Positions 35,215-45,828 of a stretch of 64,000 bases of DNA are shown here, piece by piece. Under the pieces are notes generated by a model that worked only from the letters and a program-made list of their open reading frames with translations, was not told the DNA's origin and ran no database searches. Positions within the stretch are counted from its first letter, which is position 1. Every line of letters starts with the position of its first letter. Made by a program: the position numbers and the translations under genes. The stretch is from assembly GCF_001423125.1 (NCBI RefSeq), contig NZ_LMNW01000033.1, positions 105,854 to 169,853 of the forward strand, given 5' to 3'. The DNA is from Duganella sp. Leaf126. Its GTDB lineage: Bacteria > Pseudomonadota > Gammaproteobacteria > Burkholderiales > Burkholderiaceae_D.

Positions 35215-35643
35215 ATGACGATATTACATTTATTAGCTGCCACGGCAGCCACCGTCGGCAGCCTGTCGCTGGCGCCGGCGCAGGCGCAGACGGCGCCCGT
35301 CGACAAGGCTGCCAGGGCGACCGTGGCCACGCCCTATTCCGATGCCTACGTGCCGCGCGCCATGCGCCAGTCGCGGCGCGAGCTCGTGCCTGGCGCTGGC
35401 GTGAAGGATGCGGCCGGCCCGATCCTGCTGCGCCTGCAGCCGATGCAGAACCTGAAAAAGCGCTTTGCCGATGCCGACCTCGACAACAGCGGCACGCTGA
35501 ACCGCGAGGAAGCGCACCAGGCCGGCCTGTCGGTGGTCGAAAAGAATTTCGACAGCATCGATACCGCCCAGCGCGGTCACGTCACCTTCGACGACGTCAA
35601 CGCCTACCTGATCCGCCGCCGCGAAGAAGCCAACGCGCGCTGA
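35215..35643 (+). CDS. Secreted EF-hand protein
   Basis: 142 residues. The signal peptide runs to about residue 25 (LLAATAATVGSLSLAPAQA, cut near Q-A-Q-T). A good EF-hand loop, DADLDNSGTLNREE, lies near residue 85 (Asp at positions 1 and 3, Asn at 5, Gly at 6, Glu at 12). A second, DSIDTAQRGHVTFDD near 115, looks degenerate. It probably binds Ca2+ in the periplasm. GGGGGAGA precedes the ATG. It converges with the signalling operon; no direct partner is visible. Confidence 0.82.
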   Translation: MTILHLLAATAATVGSLSLAPAQAQTAPVDKAARATVATPYSDAYVPRAMRQSRRELVPGAGVKDAAGPILLRLQPMQNLKKRFADADLDNSGTLNREEAHQAGLSVVEKNFDSIDTAQRGHVTFDDVNAYLIRRREEANAR

Positions 35644-35649
35644 TCCCGT

Positions 35650-36849
35650 TCAGACCGGCGGCGCTTCCGAGCGCGGCAGCGCGAGCGTGAAGACGGCGCC
35701 CGCGCCCGGCGTGCTGCGCACGGTCAGGCTGCCGTGGTGGACCTCGGCCAGTTCGCGCGAGATGTACAGCCCCAGTCCCAGCCCCGACGGCACCTCGTTG
35801 CCCACGCCACGCTCGTACGGCTCGAATATCTTTTGCTGCAGTTCGGGCGCGATGCCCGGTCCCTGGTCGCGCACCTCGACCAGCACCTGGTCGTCGTGCA
35901 CGTTCAGCACCACCGTCACCGGCTGCTGGGCGCCGTAGCGCATGGCGTTGGTGAGCAGGTTGACGACGATCTGCTCGATGCGGAATTCGTCCCACCAGCC
36001 GCTGACCGGCGTGCCGGCGTCAAGGCTGATGCTGCAGCAGGCGGTGGCCGCCTGCGGCGTCAGGTCGTGCACCACGCGCCGCAGCAGGGCCGACATTTCC
36101 ACCCAGCCCGGGCGCAGCGACAGCTTGCCGCTGCGGATGCGCGAGACGTCGAGCATGTCGTCGATCAGGCGGATGATGCTCTGGATCTGGCGGTCGTCGC
36201 GCGCCACCATGCGCTGCAGCTGCTCGGCGCCGAAGGCGGCCATGTTGCCGCGTTCGAGCTGCATCTTGCGCAGCTGGGTTTCCAGGTATAGCGTGTTGAG
36301 CGGCGTGCGCATCTCGTGCGACACCATCGACATGAATTCGTCGCGCATGGCCAGCGCGCGCTGCAACTGGGCTTGCGCCGCGTTCAGTTCGGCCAGCATG
36401 GCTTCCTGCGCCTGGCGCGCCTGTTCCAGCGCCTGCACCTGGCGCCGCATCGCTTCGCGCTGCTCCCACAGCGCCACGAACACTTCGACCTTGCTGCGCA
36501 CGGCGCGCGAATCGAGCGGCTTGTACAGCACATCGACCGCACCGGCCTCGTAACCCTTGAACGAATAATTGAGTTCCTTGCCGGCGGCGGTCACGAACAC
36601 GATCGGGATCTGCCGGGTCTTCTCGGTGCCGCGCATCAGCTCGGCCAGCTCGAAACCGTCCATGCCCGGCATCTGCACATCGAGAAAGGCCATGGCAAAG
36701 TCGTGCTGCAGCAGCAGCGCCAGCGCTTCCTCGCCGGAGCCGGCCTGAAAGATCTCGCGCCCCGGGCCCCGGATCACGGCGTTCAGGGCTTGCAGGTTTT
36801 CCGGCAGATCGTCGACGATCAGCAGTTTGGTCGGTTGCTCGGCTTGCAT
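35650..36849 (-). CDS. Receiver-histidine kinase (REC-HisKA-HATPase)
   Basis: 399 residues. An N-terminal receiver domain has the phospho-acceptor in MAFLDVQMPGMDGFELAELM near residue 57 and IPIVFVTAAGKE. A coiled linker (residues about 125-170) is followed by HisKA with MSMVSHEMRTPLNTL (H near 176) and a Bergerat ATPase: NLLTNAMRYGA (N box), DQGPGIAPEL (G1) and PSGLGLGLYISRELAEVHHG (G2). There is no TM segment, so it is cytoplasmic, a receiver-controlled kinase. Its start overlaps the CheB stop (TAATG). It is the last gene of the four-gene signalling operon. Confidence 0.92.
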   Translation of the reverse strand: MQAEQPTKLLIVDDLPENLQALNAVIRGPGREIFQAGSGEEALALLLQHDFAMAFLDVQMPGMDGFELAELMRGTEKTRQIPIVFVTAAGKELNYSFKGYEAGAVDVLYKPLDSRAVRSKVEVFVALWEQREAMRRQVQALEQARQAQEAMLAELNAAQAQLQRALAMRDEFMSMVSHEMRTPLNTLYLETQLRKMQLERGNMAAFGAEQLQRMVARDDRQIQSIIRLIDDMLDVSRIRSGKLSLRPGWVEMSALLRRVVHDLTPQAATACCSISLDAGTPVSGWWDEFRIEQIVVNLLTNAMRYGAQQPVTVVLNVHDDQVLVEVRDQGPGIAPELQQKIFEPYERGVGNEVPSGLGLGLYISRELAEVHHGSLTVRSTPGAGAVFTLALPRSEAPPV

Positions 36850-37469
36850 TAATTCTTCTCCAACTTCAACAGCAATGTATGGATCGCGTCCAGCGGCAGC
36901 ACCAGGTCCGGGCGCCGCACGCGGATCGCTTCCTGTGGCATGGTGGCCACTTCAGCATCTTGGGGATCTTGCACCACGGTCAGGCCGCCGGCGCGGCCGA
37001 TGGCCGCCATGCCGGCCGCGCCGTCGTGGTTGGCGCCGGTCAGCAGGATGCCCAGCAGGGCCGGCCCGTAGGCGTCGGCCGCCGACGCCATCAGGATGTC
37101 GATCGACGGCCGGGCAAAATTGAGCGGCGGCTCGCAGCTCAATGAAAAGCAGTAATCCGACTCGACAGACAAATGGTAGCCGGAACCGGCAAAGTAGAGC
37201 GTCCCGGACGTGACGGTTTCCTTGTCGGCCGCCTCGCGCACGGGCAGCGCCATGCGCGGCGCAAACACGTCGGCCAGCTGGCTCTGGCGCTTTTCCGGCA
37301 CGTGCAGCACCGCCACCACGGCCAGCGGGTACTGCTGCGGCAAGCCCGGCAGCAATTTCAGCAAGGCGCCCACGCCGCCGGCCGAGGCGCCGATCACGAC
37401 CGCTTGGAGGCGGGTGCGGCGGCTGGCCAGGGCAGCGTCGATGGCGGCAAGTGCGGCGGCGTGCGGCAT
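36849..37469 (-). CDS. CheB-type methylesterase domain protein (no receiver)
   Basis: 206 residues, catalytic domain only. The catalytic triad is visible: Ser in VVIGASAGGVGALLKLL near residue 28, His in VLHVPEKRQSQL, and Asp in LLTGANHDGAAGMAAI. CheB removes methyl groups from glutamates on signal proteins. Lacking a receiver, it is likely controlled by partners or constitutive. It follows the CheR gene and no chemoreceptor is present, so it may act on the local kinases or distant receptors. Confidence 0.92.
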   Translation of the reverse strand: MPHAAALAAIDAALASRRTRLQAVVIGASAGGVGALLKLLPGLPQQYPLAVVAVLHVPEKRQSQLADVFAPRMALPVREAADKETVTSGTLYFAGSGYHLSVESDYCFSLSCEPPLNFARPSIDILMASAADAYGPALLGILLTGANHDGAAGMAAIGRAGGLTVVQDPQDAEVATMPQEAIRVRRPDLVLPLDAIHTLLLKLEKN

Positions 37470-37472
37470 GGC

Positions 37473-38287
37473 TTAACGCTTGCGGAACAGCCGTTCGCGC
37501 TTGACCACCGGTTCGAACGCGGGCCCGTAGGCGGAAAAGTCGATGCTCTCCTTGCTGCCCAGCCCCAGGAAGCCGCGGTGGCACAGCGACTCGTGGAACA
37601 GGCCGAAGGCGCGCTCCTGCAGTTTCTTCTTAAAATAGATCATCACGTTGCGGCAGCTGATCAAATGGGTTTCGGCAAACACGGCGTCGGTCGCCAGGCT
37701 GTGGTCGGCGAAGGTGACGTTCTCGCACAGCGCGCCGTCGAACAGGGCGGCATTGTAGGCCGCCGTGTAGTAATCGGAGAAGCTGCGGGTGCCGCCGGCA
37801 GCCTGGTAGTTGGTCGTGTACTCGCGCATGGCGTCGAGCGGGAACACGCCCTTGCGCGCTTTTTCCAGCGACTGCGGATTGATGTCGGTGGCGTAGATCA
37901 TGCTGCGCTCGAGCAGGCCCTCTTCCTTGAGCAGGATCGCCATCGAATACACCTCTTCGCCGGTGCTGCTGCCGGCGATCCAGATCTTCAGCGACGGATA
38001 CGTGCGCAGCACCGGCATCACGTGTTCGCGCAGCGCCAGCCAGTAGCTGGGGTCGCGGAACATCGACGTCACGGGGATGGTCAGGTATTGCAGCAGCTGG
38101 CTGAACGCGGCCGGCTCGTGCATGATGCGCGCCTGCAGCGCCGAGATGGTGGCGCACTCCATGTCGCGCATCGCGTGCAGCACGCGGCGCTTTTGCGACG
38201 CGCCCGTGTAGTCGCGGAAGTCGTAACTGTACTTCATGTAGATCGCTTCCATCAGCACCTTGATCTCGATGTCGGTATCGCTGTGCA

Positions 38288-38291
<4 letters not shown>
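37473..38291 (-). CDS. CheR-type protein glutamate methyltransferase
   Basis: 272 residues. Start at the double ATG overlapping the hybrid kinase's TGA. CheR N-terminal helical domain, then the Rossmann part: FRDPSYWLALREHVMPVLRT, IWIAGSSTGEEVYSMAILL (SAM motif), YATDINPQSLEKARKGVFPL and HLISCRNVMIYFKKKLQERA. It adds methyl esters from SAM to glutamates. With CheB it makes a methylation pair with no MCP, CheA or CheW nearby. Confidence 0.92.
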
Positions 38292-41884
<3,593 letters not shown>

Positions 41885-42000
41885 GATGCGGACCACGATA
41901 GCTTGTGAAACCGGAAGTTTATCGCATTTACAAGATTGATCAGGGCATTCGCCAATCGTGCGGCATGGAAATATTAAGGTAACGACAGGTACACCGATTC

Positions 42001-42030
42001 ATTGACATACGCGTCGTATGTCAATAAGAT
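42001..42030 (+). promoter_or_regulatory. Sigma-70 promoter overlapped by a perfect 25-bp operator palindrome
   Basis: ATTGACATACG (42001-42011), CGT, and CGTATGTCAAT (42015-42025) form a perfect palindrome. The -35 box TTGACA (42002-42007) and -10 box TAAGAT (42025-42030) are 17 bp apart, so the palindrome fills the promoter. The following TetR gene starts at 42075 and would repress itself and the cytochrome b561 gene. Confidence 0.85.
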
Positions 42031-42074
42031 GCACCGTCAGCTACGTTACGTAGCCCATCCTCCGGAGCCCGCCC

Positions 42075-42695
42075 ATGACCCGCCGCAGCCGTGCCGACAT
42101 GATCGAAACCACCCGGGCCACGCTGATCGCCACGGCGCGCCGCGCGTTTGCCGAGCATGGCTATGCCCAGACCTCGATGGACCAGTTCACCGCTGCAGCC
42201 GGACTCACGCGCGGTGCGCTGTACCACCATTTCGGCAGCAAGGAAAAGCTGCTGCTGGCCGTGATCGACCAGCTCGAAGGCGAAGTGGCGCTGCAGCTGC
42301 AGGCCAGGGCCGACGTCGCGCCCACGCCGTGGCTGGCGCTGCGGGCCCGCTTGTGCGGCTACCTGGAACTGGCGCGGGTGCCGGAGCTGCGCCGCATCAT
42401 CTTGCAGGATGCGCGCGCCATGTTCGGTGACGTGCCGCAGGTGCACCAGAGCGCCGGCATCGGCGTGCTCGCCCATGCGCTGCAGGCGCTGATGGACGAC
42501 GGCACCGTGGCGCCCGGCCATGCCGGGGTACTGGCGCGCATGTTGTACGGCGCAGTCACGGAAGCGGCATTCTGGATCGCCGAGGATGCCGGCCCGGACT
42601 GCACTCCGGACGATGCTGATGCGGAGGCCGACATCCGCCTGGCTGCCTCGATCGCCAGTCTCGACCAACTTTTGCGCGGCCTGCTGGCGCGCTGA
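42075..42695 (+). CDS. TetR/AcrR-family transcriptional regulator
   Basis: 206 residues. The N-terminal DNA-binding domain is textbook: ATLIATARRAFAEHGYAQTS, then MDQFTAAAGLTRGALYHHFG and SKEKLLLAVIDQLE near residue 60. The C-terminal helical domain ends with IASLDQLLRGLLAR. A perfect palindrome sits on its promoter 50 bp upstream, so it is autoregulated. A cytochrome b561 gene follows 22 bp later and is probably in the same operon and regulon. Confidence 0.93.
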   Translation: MTRRSRADMIETTRATLIATARRAFAEHGYAQTSMDQFTAAAGLTRGALYHHFGSKEKLLLAVIDQLEGEVALQLQARADVAPTPWLALRARLCGYLELARVPELRRIILQDARAMFGDVPQVHQSAGIGVLAHALQALMDDGTVAPGHAGVLARMLYGAVTEAAFWIAEDAGPDCTPDDADAEADIRLAASIASLDQLLRGLLAR

Positions 42696-42717
42696 CCGTC
42701 TCAGCAAGGAACCCATC

Positions 42718-43305
42718 ATGCAATGGCAAGGCACCCCCCACCGCTTTGGCGCGCTCGCCAAATTGTTCCACTGGACCAGCGCGGCAGCGTTCATCGGCGC
42801 CTATCTCGTCGTGTATTACGTGATCTGGTGCATGGACGACGAGCAGCCCGAGAGCCTGGTCGTCCTGAATGTGCACTGGATGCTGGGCATCCTGGTCGGC
42901 GCCCTGGTCCTGCCGCGCCTGCTGTGGAAACTGCTGGACGTGCAGCCCGACAGTCCGCCCGGCTCGCTGCTCGAACACCGGCTGGCGCACCTGGCGCACT
43001 GGGGCTTGTACGCACTGCTGATCGTGATGCCGCTGACCGGCTACATCGGCACCAGCATGGCCACCGATTACGGCCTGTTCAGCGTGCCCTCGTTCCGCGA
43101 CACCAGCCTGTTCCACTGGATCGCGGCGACGTTCGACCTGACCTGGGAAGCGTTCGAAGCGCCGGTGGACGTGGTGCACCACGTGGTCGGCAAATGGGTG
43201 GCGTGGGTGGTGGTGCTGCTGCACGTGGCAGCAGCGCTGTTCCACCACCTGGTGCGCAAGGATACGGTGCTGGTGCGGATGTGGCCCGGGCAATCAGACC
43301 GGTAA
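42718..43305 (+). CDS. Cytochrome b561-type membrane protein
   Basis: 195 residues from the ATG at 42718 (AAGGAA ten bases upstream). Four TM helices with paired histidines for b-type haem: FGALAKLFHWTSAAAFIGAY, VVLNVHWMLGILVGALVLPR, LAHLAHWGLYALLIVMPLTG and KWVAWVVVLLHVAAALFHHL. Its family oxidises quinol or superoxide in the inner membrane. It is downstream of the TetR gene; the inducing signal is unknown. A longer frame upstream is a shadow of tetR. Confidence 0.9.
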   Translation: MQWQGTPHRFGALAKLFHWTSAAAFIGAYLVVYYVIWCMDDEQPESLVVLNVHWMLGILVGALVLPRLLWKLLDVQPDSPPGSLLEHRLAHLAHWGLYALLIVMPLTGYIGTSMATDYGLFSVPSFRDTSLFHWIAATFDLTWEAFEAPVDVVHHVVGKWVAWVVVLLHVAAALFHHLVRKDTVLVRMWPGQSDR

Positions 43306-43361
43306 GCTGCACAGCCCGGGCCGTGGCGCGGCTGTGGCGTGCGGACCGTGCAGCGTCGCGA

Positions 43362-43757
43362 TCAACGGGCCAGGATCGCCGCCAGCACCATGCCCAGCCC
43401 GACCATCGAAGCGAGCCACACCAGCGAGCGCACGTAGGGAATGCCGGCCGCGTACAGCGGAACGTACACCACGCGGCACACCAGGTACAACCAGCAGCCC
43501 CACAGCGTCAGCGCGCCTTCGCGGCCGGCGACGTGGGCGATCAGCACCGCAGCGATAAACAGCGGCAGTGTCTCGTACAGGTTGGCCTGCGCCCGCTGCA
43601 GGCGCGCCGTGACCGGCCTCGGCGGCGGCGCCTGGCCGTCGCGGGCACTGGCGTTGTACTGGATGCCGGTTTCGGCCGTGCGCAGCTGCGCGGTCAGCAA
43701 TACCTGGACGATGGCCAGCACCAGGGTCCAGGCCAGCAGCGTCAATTCGGTTGTCAT
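43362..43757 (-). CDS. MAPEG-family membrane protein
   Basis: 131 residues with four hydrophobic helices: LTLLAWTLVLAIVQVLLTAQ, ANLYETLPLFIAAVLIAHVA, LWGCWLYLVCRVVYVPLYAA and LVWLASMVGLGMVLAAILAR. RLQRAQANLYETLPLF is the MAPEG signature (RAxxNxxE) seen in microsomal glutathione-transferase-like proteins and bacterial relatives. GGAGCTCCACG precedes the ATG. The substrate is unknown. It converges with the cytochrome b561 gene. Confidence 0.88.
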   Translation of the reverse strand: MTTELTLLAWTLVLAIVQVLLTAQLRTAETGIQYNASARDGQAPPPRPVTARLQRAQANLYETLPLFIAAVLIAHVAGREGALTLWGCWLYLVCRVVYVPLYAAGIPYVRSLVWLASMVGLGMVLAAILAR

Positions 43758-44048
43758 CGTGGAGCTCCATCGGTCATTTTTGGTGACGCGAGCTTACTCC
43801 AAGGACGGCGGGTCCTGGCACACCATTCAGTGCGGTGTCGTGCCGGGCATTGACGCGCGCGCGCCTGCAGCGGGTGCAGCTCTACAAATATGCAACAGTG
43901 ACGTAGCGCGGTGCGCCGCCTGCACGAGACGACCGGCGGCAGGCACTGGAACGATGATGGCGCGACATGGCGCGCTGGCCGGCGCCGTCACAGCGCCCGA
44001 CCTGGCGGCTGGAATCCAGGCCAAGCAATTGATTTGTTTGGAGAAAAC

Positions 44049-44124
44049 TGGTGCGGCTGGCTGGAATCGAACCAGCGACCCTTGGCTTCGGAGGCCAATA
44101 CTCTATCCACTGAGCTACAGCCGC
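44049..44124 (-). tRNA. tRNA-Arg (anticodon CCG)
   Basis: A full cloverleaf on the minus strand: acceptor GCGGCTG paired with CAGCCGC, D-arm TAGCTCAGTGGATAGAG, anticodon stem TTGGC/GCCAA with loop CTCCGAA (anticodon CCG, reading CGG), TpsiC arm GCTGGTTCGATTCCAGC, and an encoded CCA end at 44049-44051. No integrase or attachment-site duplication is seen near it. Confidence 0.97.
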
Positions 44125-44319
44125 GCGGGGGGAACCTTGGAGGTGTGCCGTAGGATACCGGTTTTATCGGCGCGCGTCCATGGTCGCGTAGCGTTTTAAC
44201 CATGGTGATGGTTTCCCTGCGTCGATGTTTGTGCCTATAATCGGCCGCATGATAAAGGTTTTGCAACGCAGCCCGATCGGTCATTCGGTTCGTAACCCGG
44301 TACAGACTTCAAGGACATC

Positions 44320-44868
44320 ATGAGCGACGCCCACAACGATTCCATCATCAAAACCCCCAAGCAGCTGGCCGGAGCCGTAATCGGGTTCTTGCTGGCGACG
44401 GTCATTGGCATCATCCTCCTGGTCCAGTACGTGACGACCGACAAGCTCACCGGCGCCGGCTCCAACAGCCAGGCACCCGGCGAAATCGCCGCCCGCATCG
44501 CGCCGGTGGCCGATACCGGCTTCACCTTCAAGGATGCCAACGCGCCCAAGGTGCTGCAGGCGGGCGACGCCATCTACAACTCCACCTGCGCCGCCTGCCA
44601 CGGCGCCGGCGTGGCAGGCGCGCCCAAGGTGGGCGACGCGGCCAGCTGGTCGGCGCGCATCGCGCAAGGCTACGACACCCTGGTCCAGCACGCCATCGGC
44701 GGCCTGCGCGCCATGCCCGCCAAGGGCGGCAACCCCGACCTCGACGACGTCGAAGTGGCACGCGCCGTGGTCTTCATGGCCAATCAGTCGGGCGCCAAGT
44801 TCAAGGAGCCGGCAGCCCCGGCCGCTCCCGCTGCTGCTGCCGACAAACCGGCCGAGCCTGCAAAATAA
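44320..44868 (+). CDS. Cytochrome c (c5-like, membrane-anchored)
   Basis: 182 residues. An N-terminal TM anchor (LAGAVIGFLLATVIGIILLV) places the rest in the periplasm. One haem-binding motif CAACH in YNSTCAACHGAGVAGAPKVG near residue 90, with a Met ligand in GGLRAMPAKGGNPDLDD. The tail is Ala/Pro-rich. It carries single electrons, probably to a terminal oxidase. AAGGACATC precedes the ATG. A TATAAT at 44236-44241 is a good -10 box, with a weak -35. Confidence 0.93.
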   Translation: MSDAHNDSIIKTPKQLAGAVIGFLLATVIGIILLVQYVTTDKLTGAGSNSQAPGEIAARIAPVADTGFTFKDANAPKVLQAGDAIYNSTCAACHGAGVAGAPKVGDAASWSARIAQGYDTLVQHAIGGLRAMPAKGGNPDLDDVEVARAVVFMANQSGAKFKEPAAPAAPAAAADKPAEPAK

Positions 44869-44897
44869 AACCCGCGCCTCACGTCGAGGTCAGACCT

Positions 44898-45061
44898 AAT
44901 GCCGTCAAATTAAGCGAAAAGTATTAATTTTGTTGGCATAAAAAACGTCGTCTCCGTGCAGGCGGGGACCCAAGTTGCCTGACATGTCGATGCATCTCGC
45001 AGAACTTGGGTACCCGCCTTCGCGGGTACGACGGATATCAGGACCTTAACTTAACGGCATT
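44898..45061. repeat. Nested inverted-repeat element (164 bp), MITE/REP-like
   Basis: The outer arms AATGCCGTCAAATTAAG (44898-44914) and CTTAACTTAACGGCATT (45045-45061) are inverted copies, matching 15 of 17. The inner arms are 31 bp long (44946-44976 and 45003-45033), matching 26 of 31, and start CGTCGT...GGCGGG...CCCAAGTT. No ORF lies inside. It fills the gap between cytochrome c and lipoprotein genes and resembles dispersed repeats of Oxalobacteraceae chromosomes (recall, not checked). Confidence 0.75.
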
Positions 45062-45085
45062 GGAAACTGCCCCCGCAGCGCGCGG

Positions 45086-45652
45086 TTAGCGGCACAGGCC
45101 GAAGGCTTTGCGTTCGGGGAAGTAGCGGTAAGTAAAAGTGCGCATCGGGTATTCGGTGACGGCGATCTCGATGGCGGGCGGCACCAGGTCGAAGCGTGCG
45201 GGCAGCTTGTTGTTGACGCGTAGGCGCACGCGCCAGATGGTTTCGTCGGCGGTGGCGCCGGCCACCAGCATGTCGGGCACCTTGGGGATCACGTCGACGA
45301 TCTCGGCGCGCCCGTTGACGGGGCGCTGGTAGAACGTCACCAGCTCGGCCTTGGCGATCACCGGACCGTGCGGTGCGGTGATGTTGTAGTCGCGCGAGAG
45401 GAAGCGGGCGCGCTGGCCGCGCGGCACGAAATACACGAACGTGAACTCGGCGCCGCCGTCGGCCAGCGTGACCGGCGGCGTGGTCGAGATGCTGATGCCG
45501 CGCGGCAGGTCGAAGCGCGAACCTTCCTGCCAGTCCTTGCAGTCGGGCGTGACGGCCATGTAGACGTCGACCGGCTTGTAGGCGTCGCCGCAGGCGGTCA
45601 GGGTGCTCAGGGCGAGCAAGGCGGTCAGGGGTAATACGGCACGCATACGCAT
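45086..45652 (-). CDS. Putative lipoprotein of unknown function
   Basis: 188 residues. Lipobox LSTLTAC near residue 20 after a short hydrophobic signal (AVLPLTALLALSTLTAC), so probably membrane-anchored in the periplasm. The mature part is beta-rich with FDLPRGISISTTPPVTLADG, FTFVYFVPRGQRARFLSRDY and a C-terminal TYRYFPERKAFGLC. Two late Cys residues could pair. I do not recognise the family. It is preceded on this strand by an intergenic gap and followed by the repeat element. Confidence 0.7.
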   Translation of the reverse strand: MRMRAVLPLTALLALSTLTACGDAYKPVDVYMAVTPDCKDWQEGSRFDLPRGISISTTPPVTLADGGAEFTFVYFVPRGQRARFLSRDYNITAPHGPVIAKAELVTFYQRPVNGRAEIVDVIPKVPDMLVAGATADETIWRVRLRVNNKLPARFDLVPPAIEIAVTEYPMRTFTYRYFPERKAFGLCR

Positions 45653-45777
45653 GGGTTCGGCTTCCGGGGTTGGGACGATGCGGTAGTTTACAGTACGTCG
45701 TCGCTGAATTGGGGCGGCATTCGCCGATCGGTACAGCGGTGCGCCGAAGCGGCATGACCGGTCGCGTGTTTCGGGCA

Positions 45778-45807
45778 TAAAAAAAGCGGCGTTGTTGCCA
45801 ACGCCGC
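45778..45807 (-). terminator. Rho-independent terminator of the first M13 peptidase gene
   Basis: GCGGCGTT (45786-45793) and AACGCCGC (45800-45807) pair around a 6-base loop, followed on the minus strand by seven T residues (45779-45785). It is 22 bp past the peptidase stop. Confidence 0.9.
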
Positions 45808-45828
45808 CTTTCATTTATTGCCAGCTGC

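Noticed and set aside
44049..44124. Genomic-island insertion site at the tRNA-Arg gene
   Set aside because: No integrase, no duplicated tRNA 3' end and no composition change next to it.
44880..45085. Simple terminator of the cytochrome c gene
   Set aside because: The inverted repeats are long and nested with no U-tract, which fits a repeat element better than a terminator.
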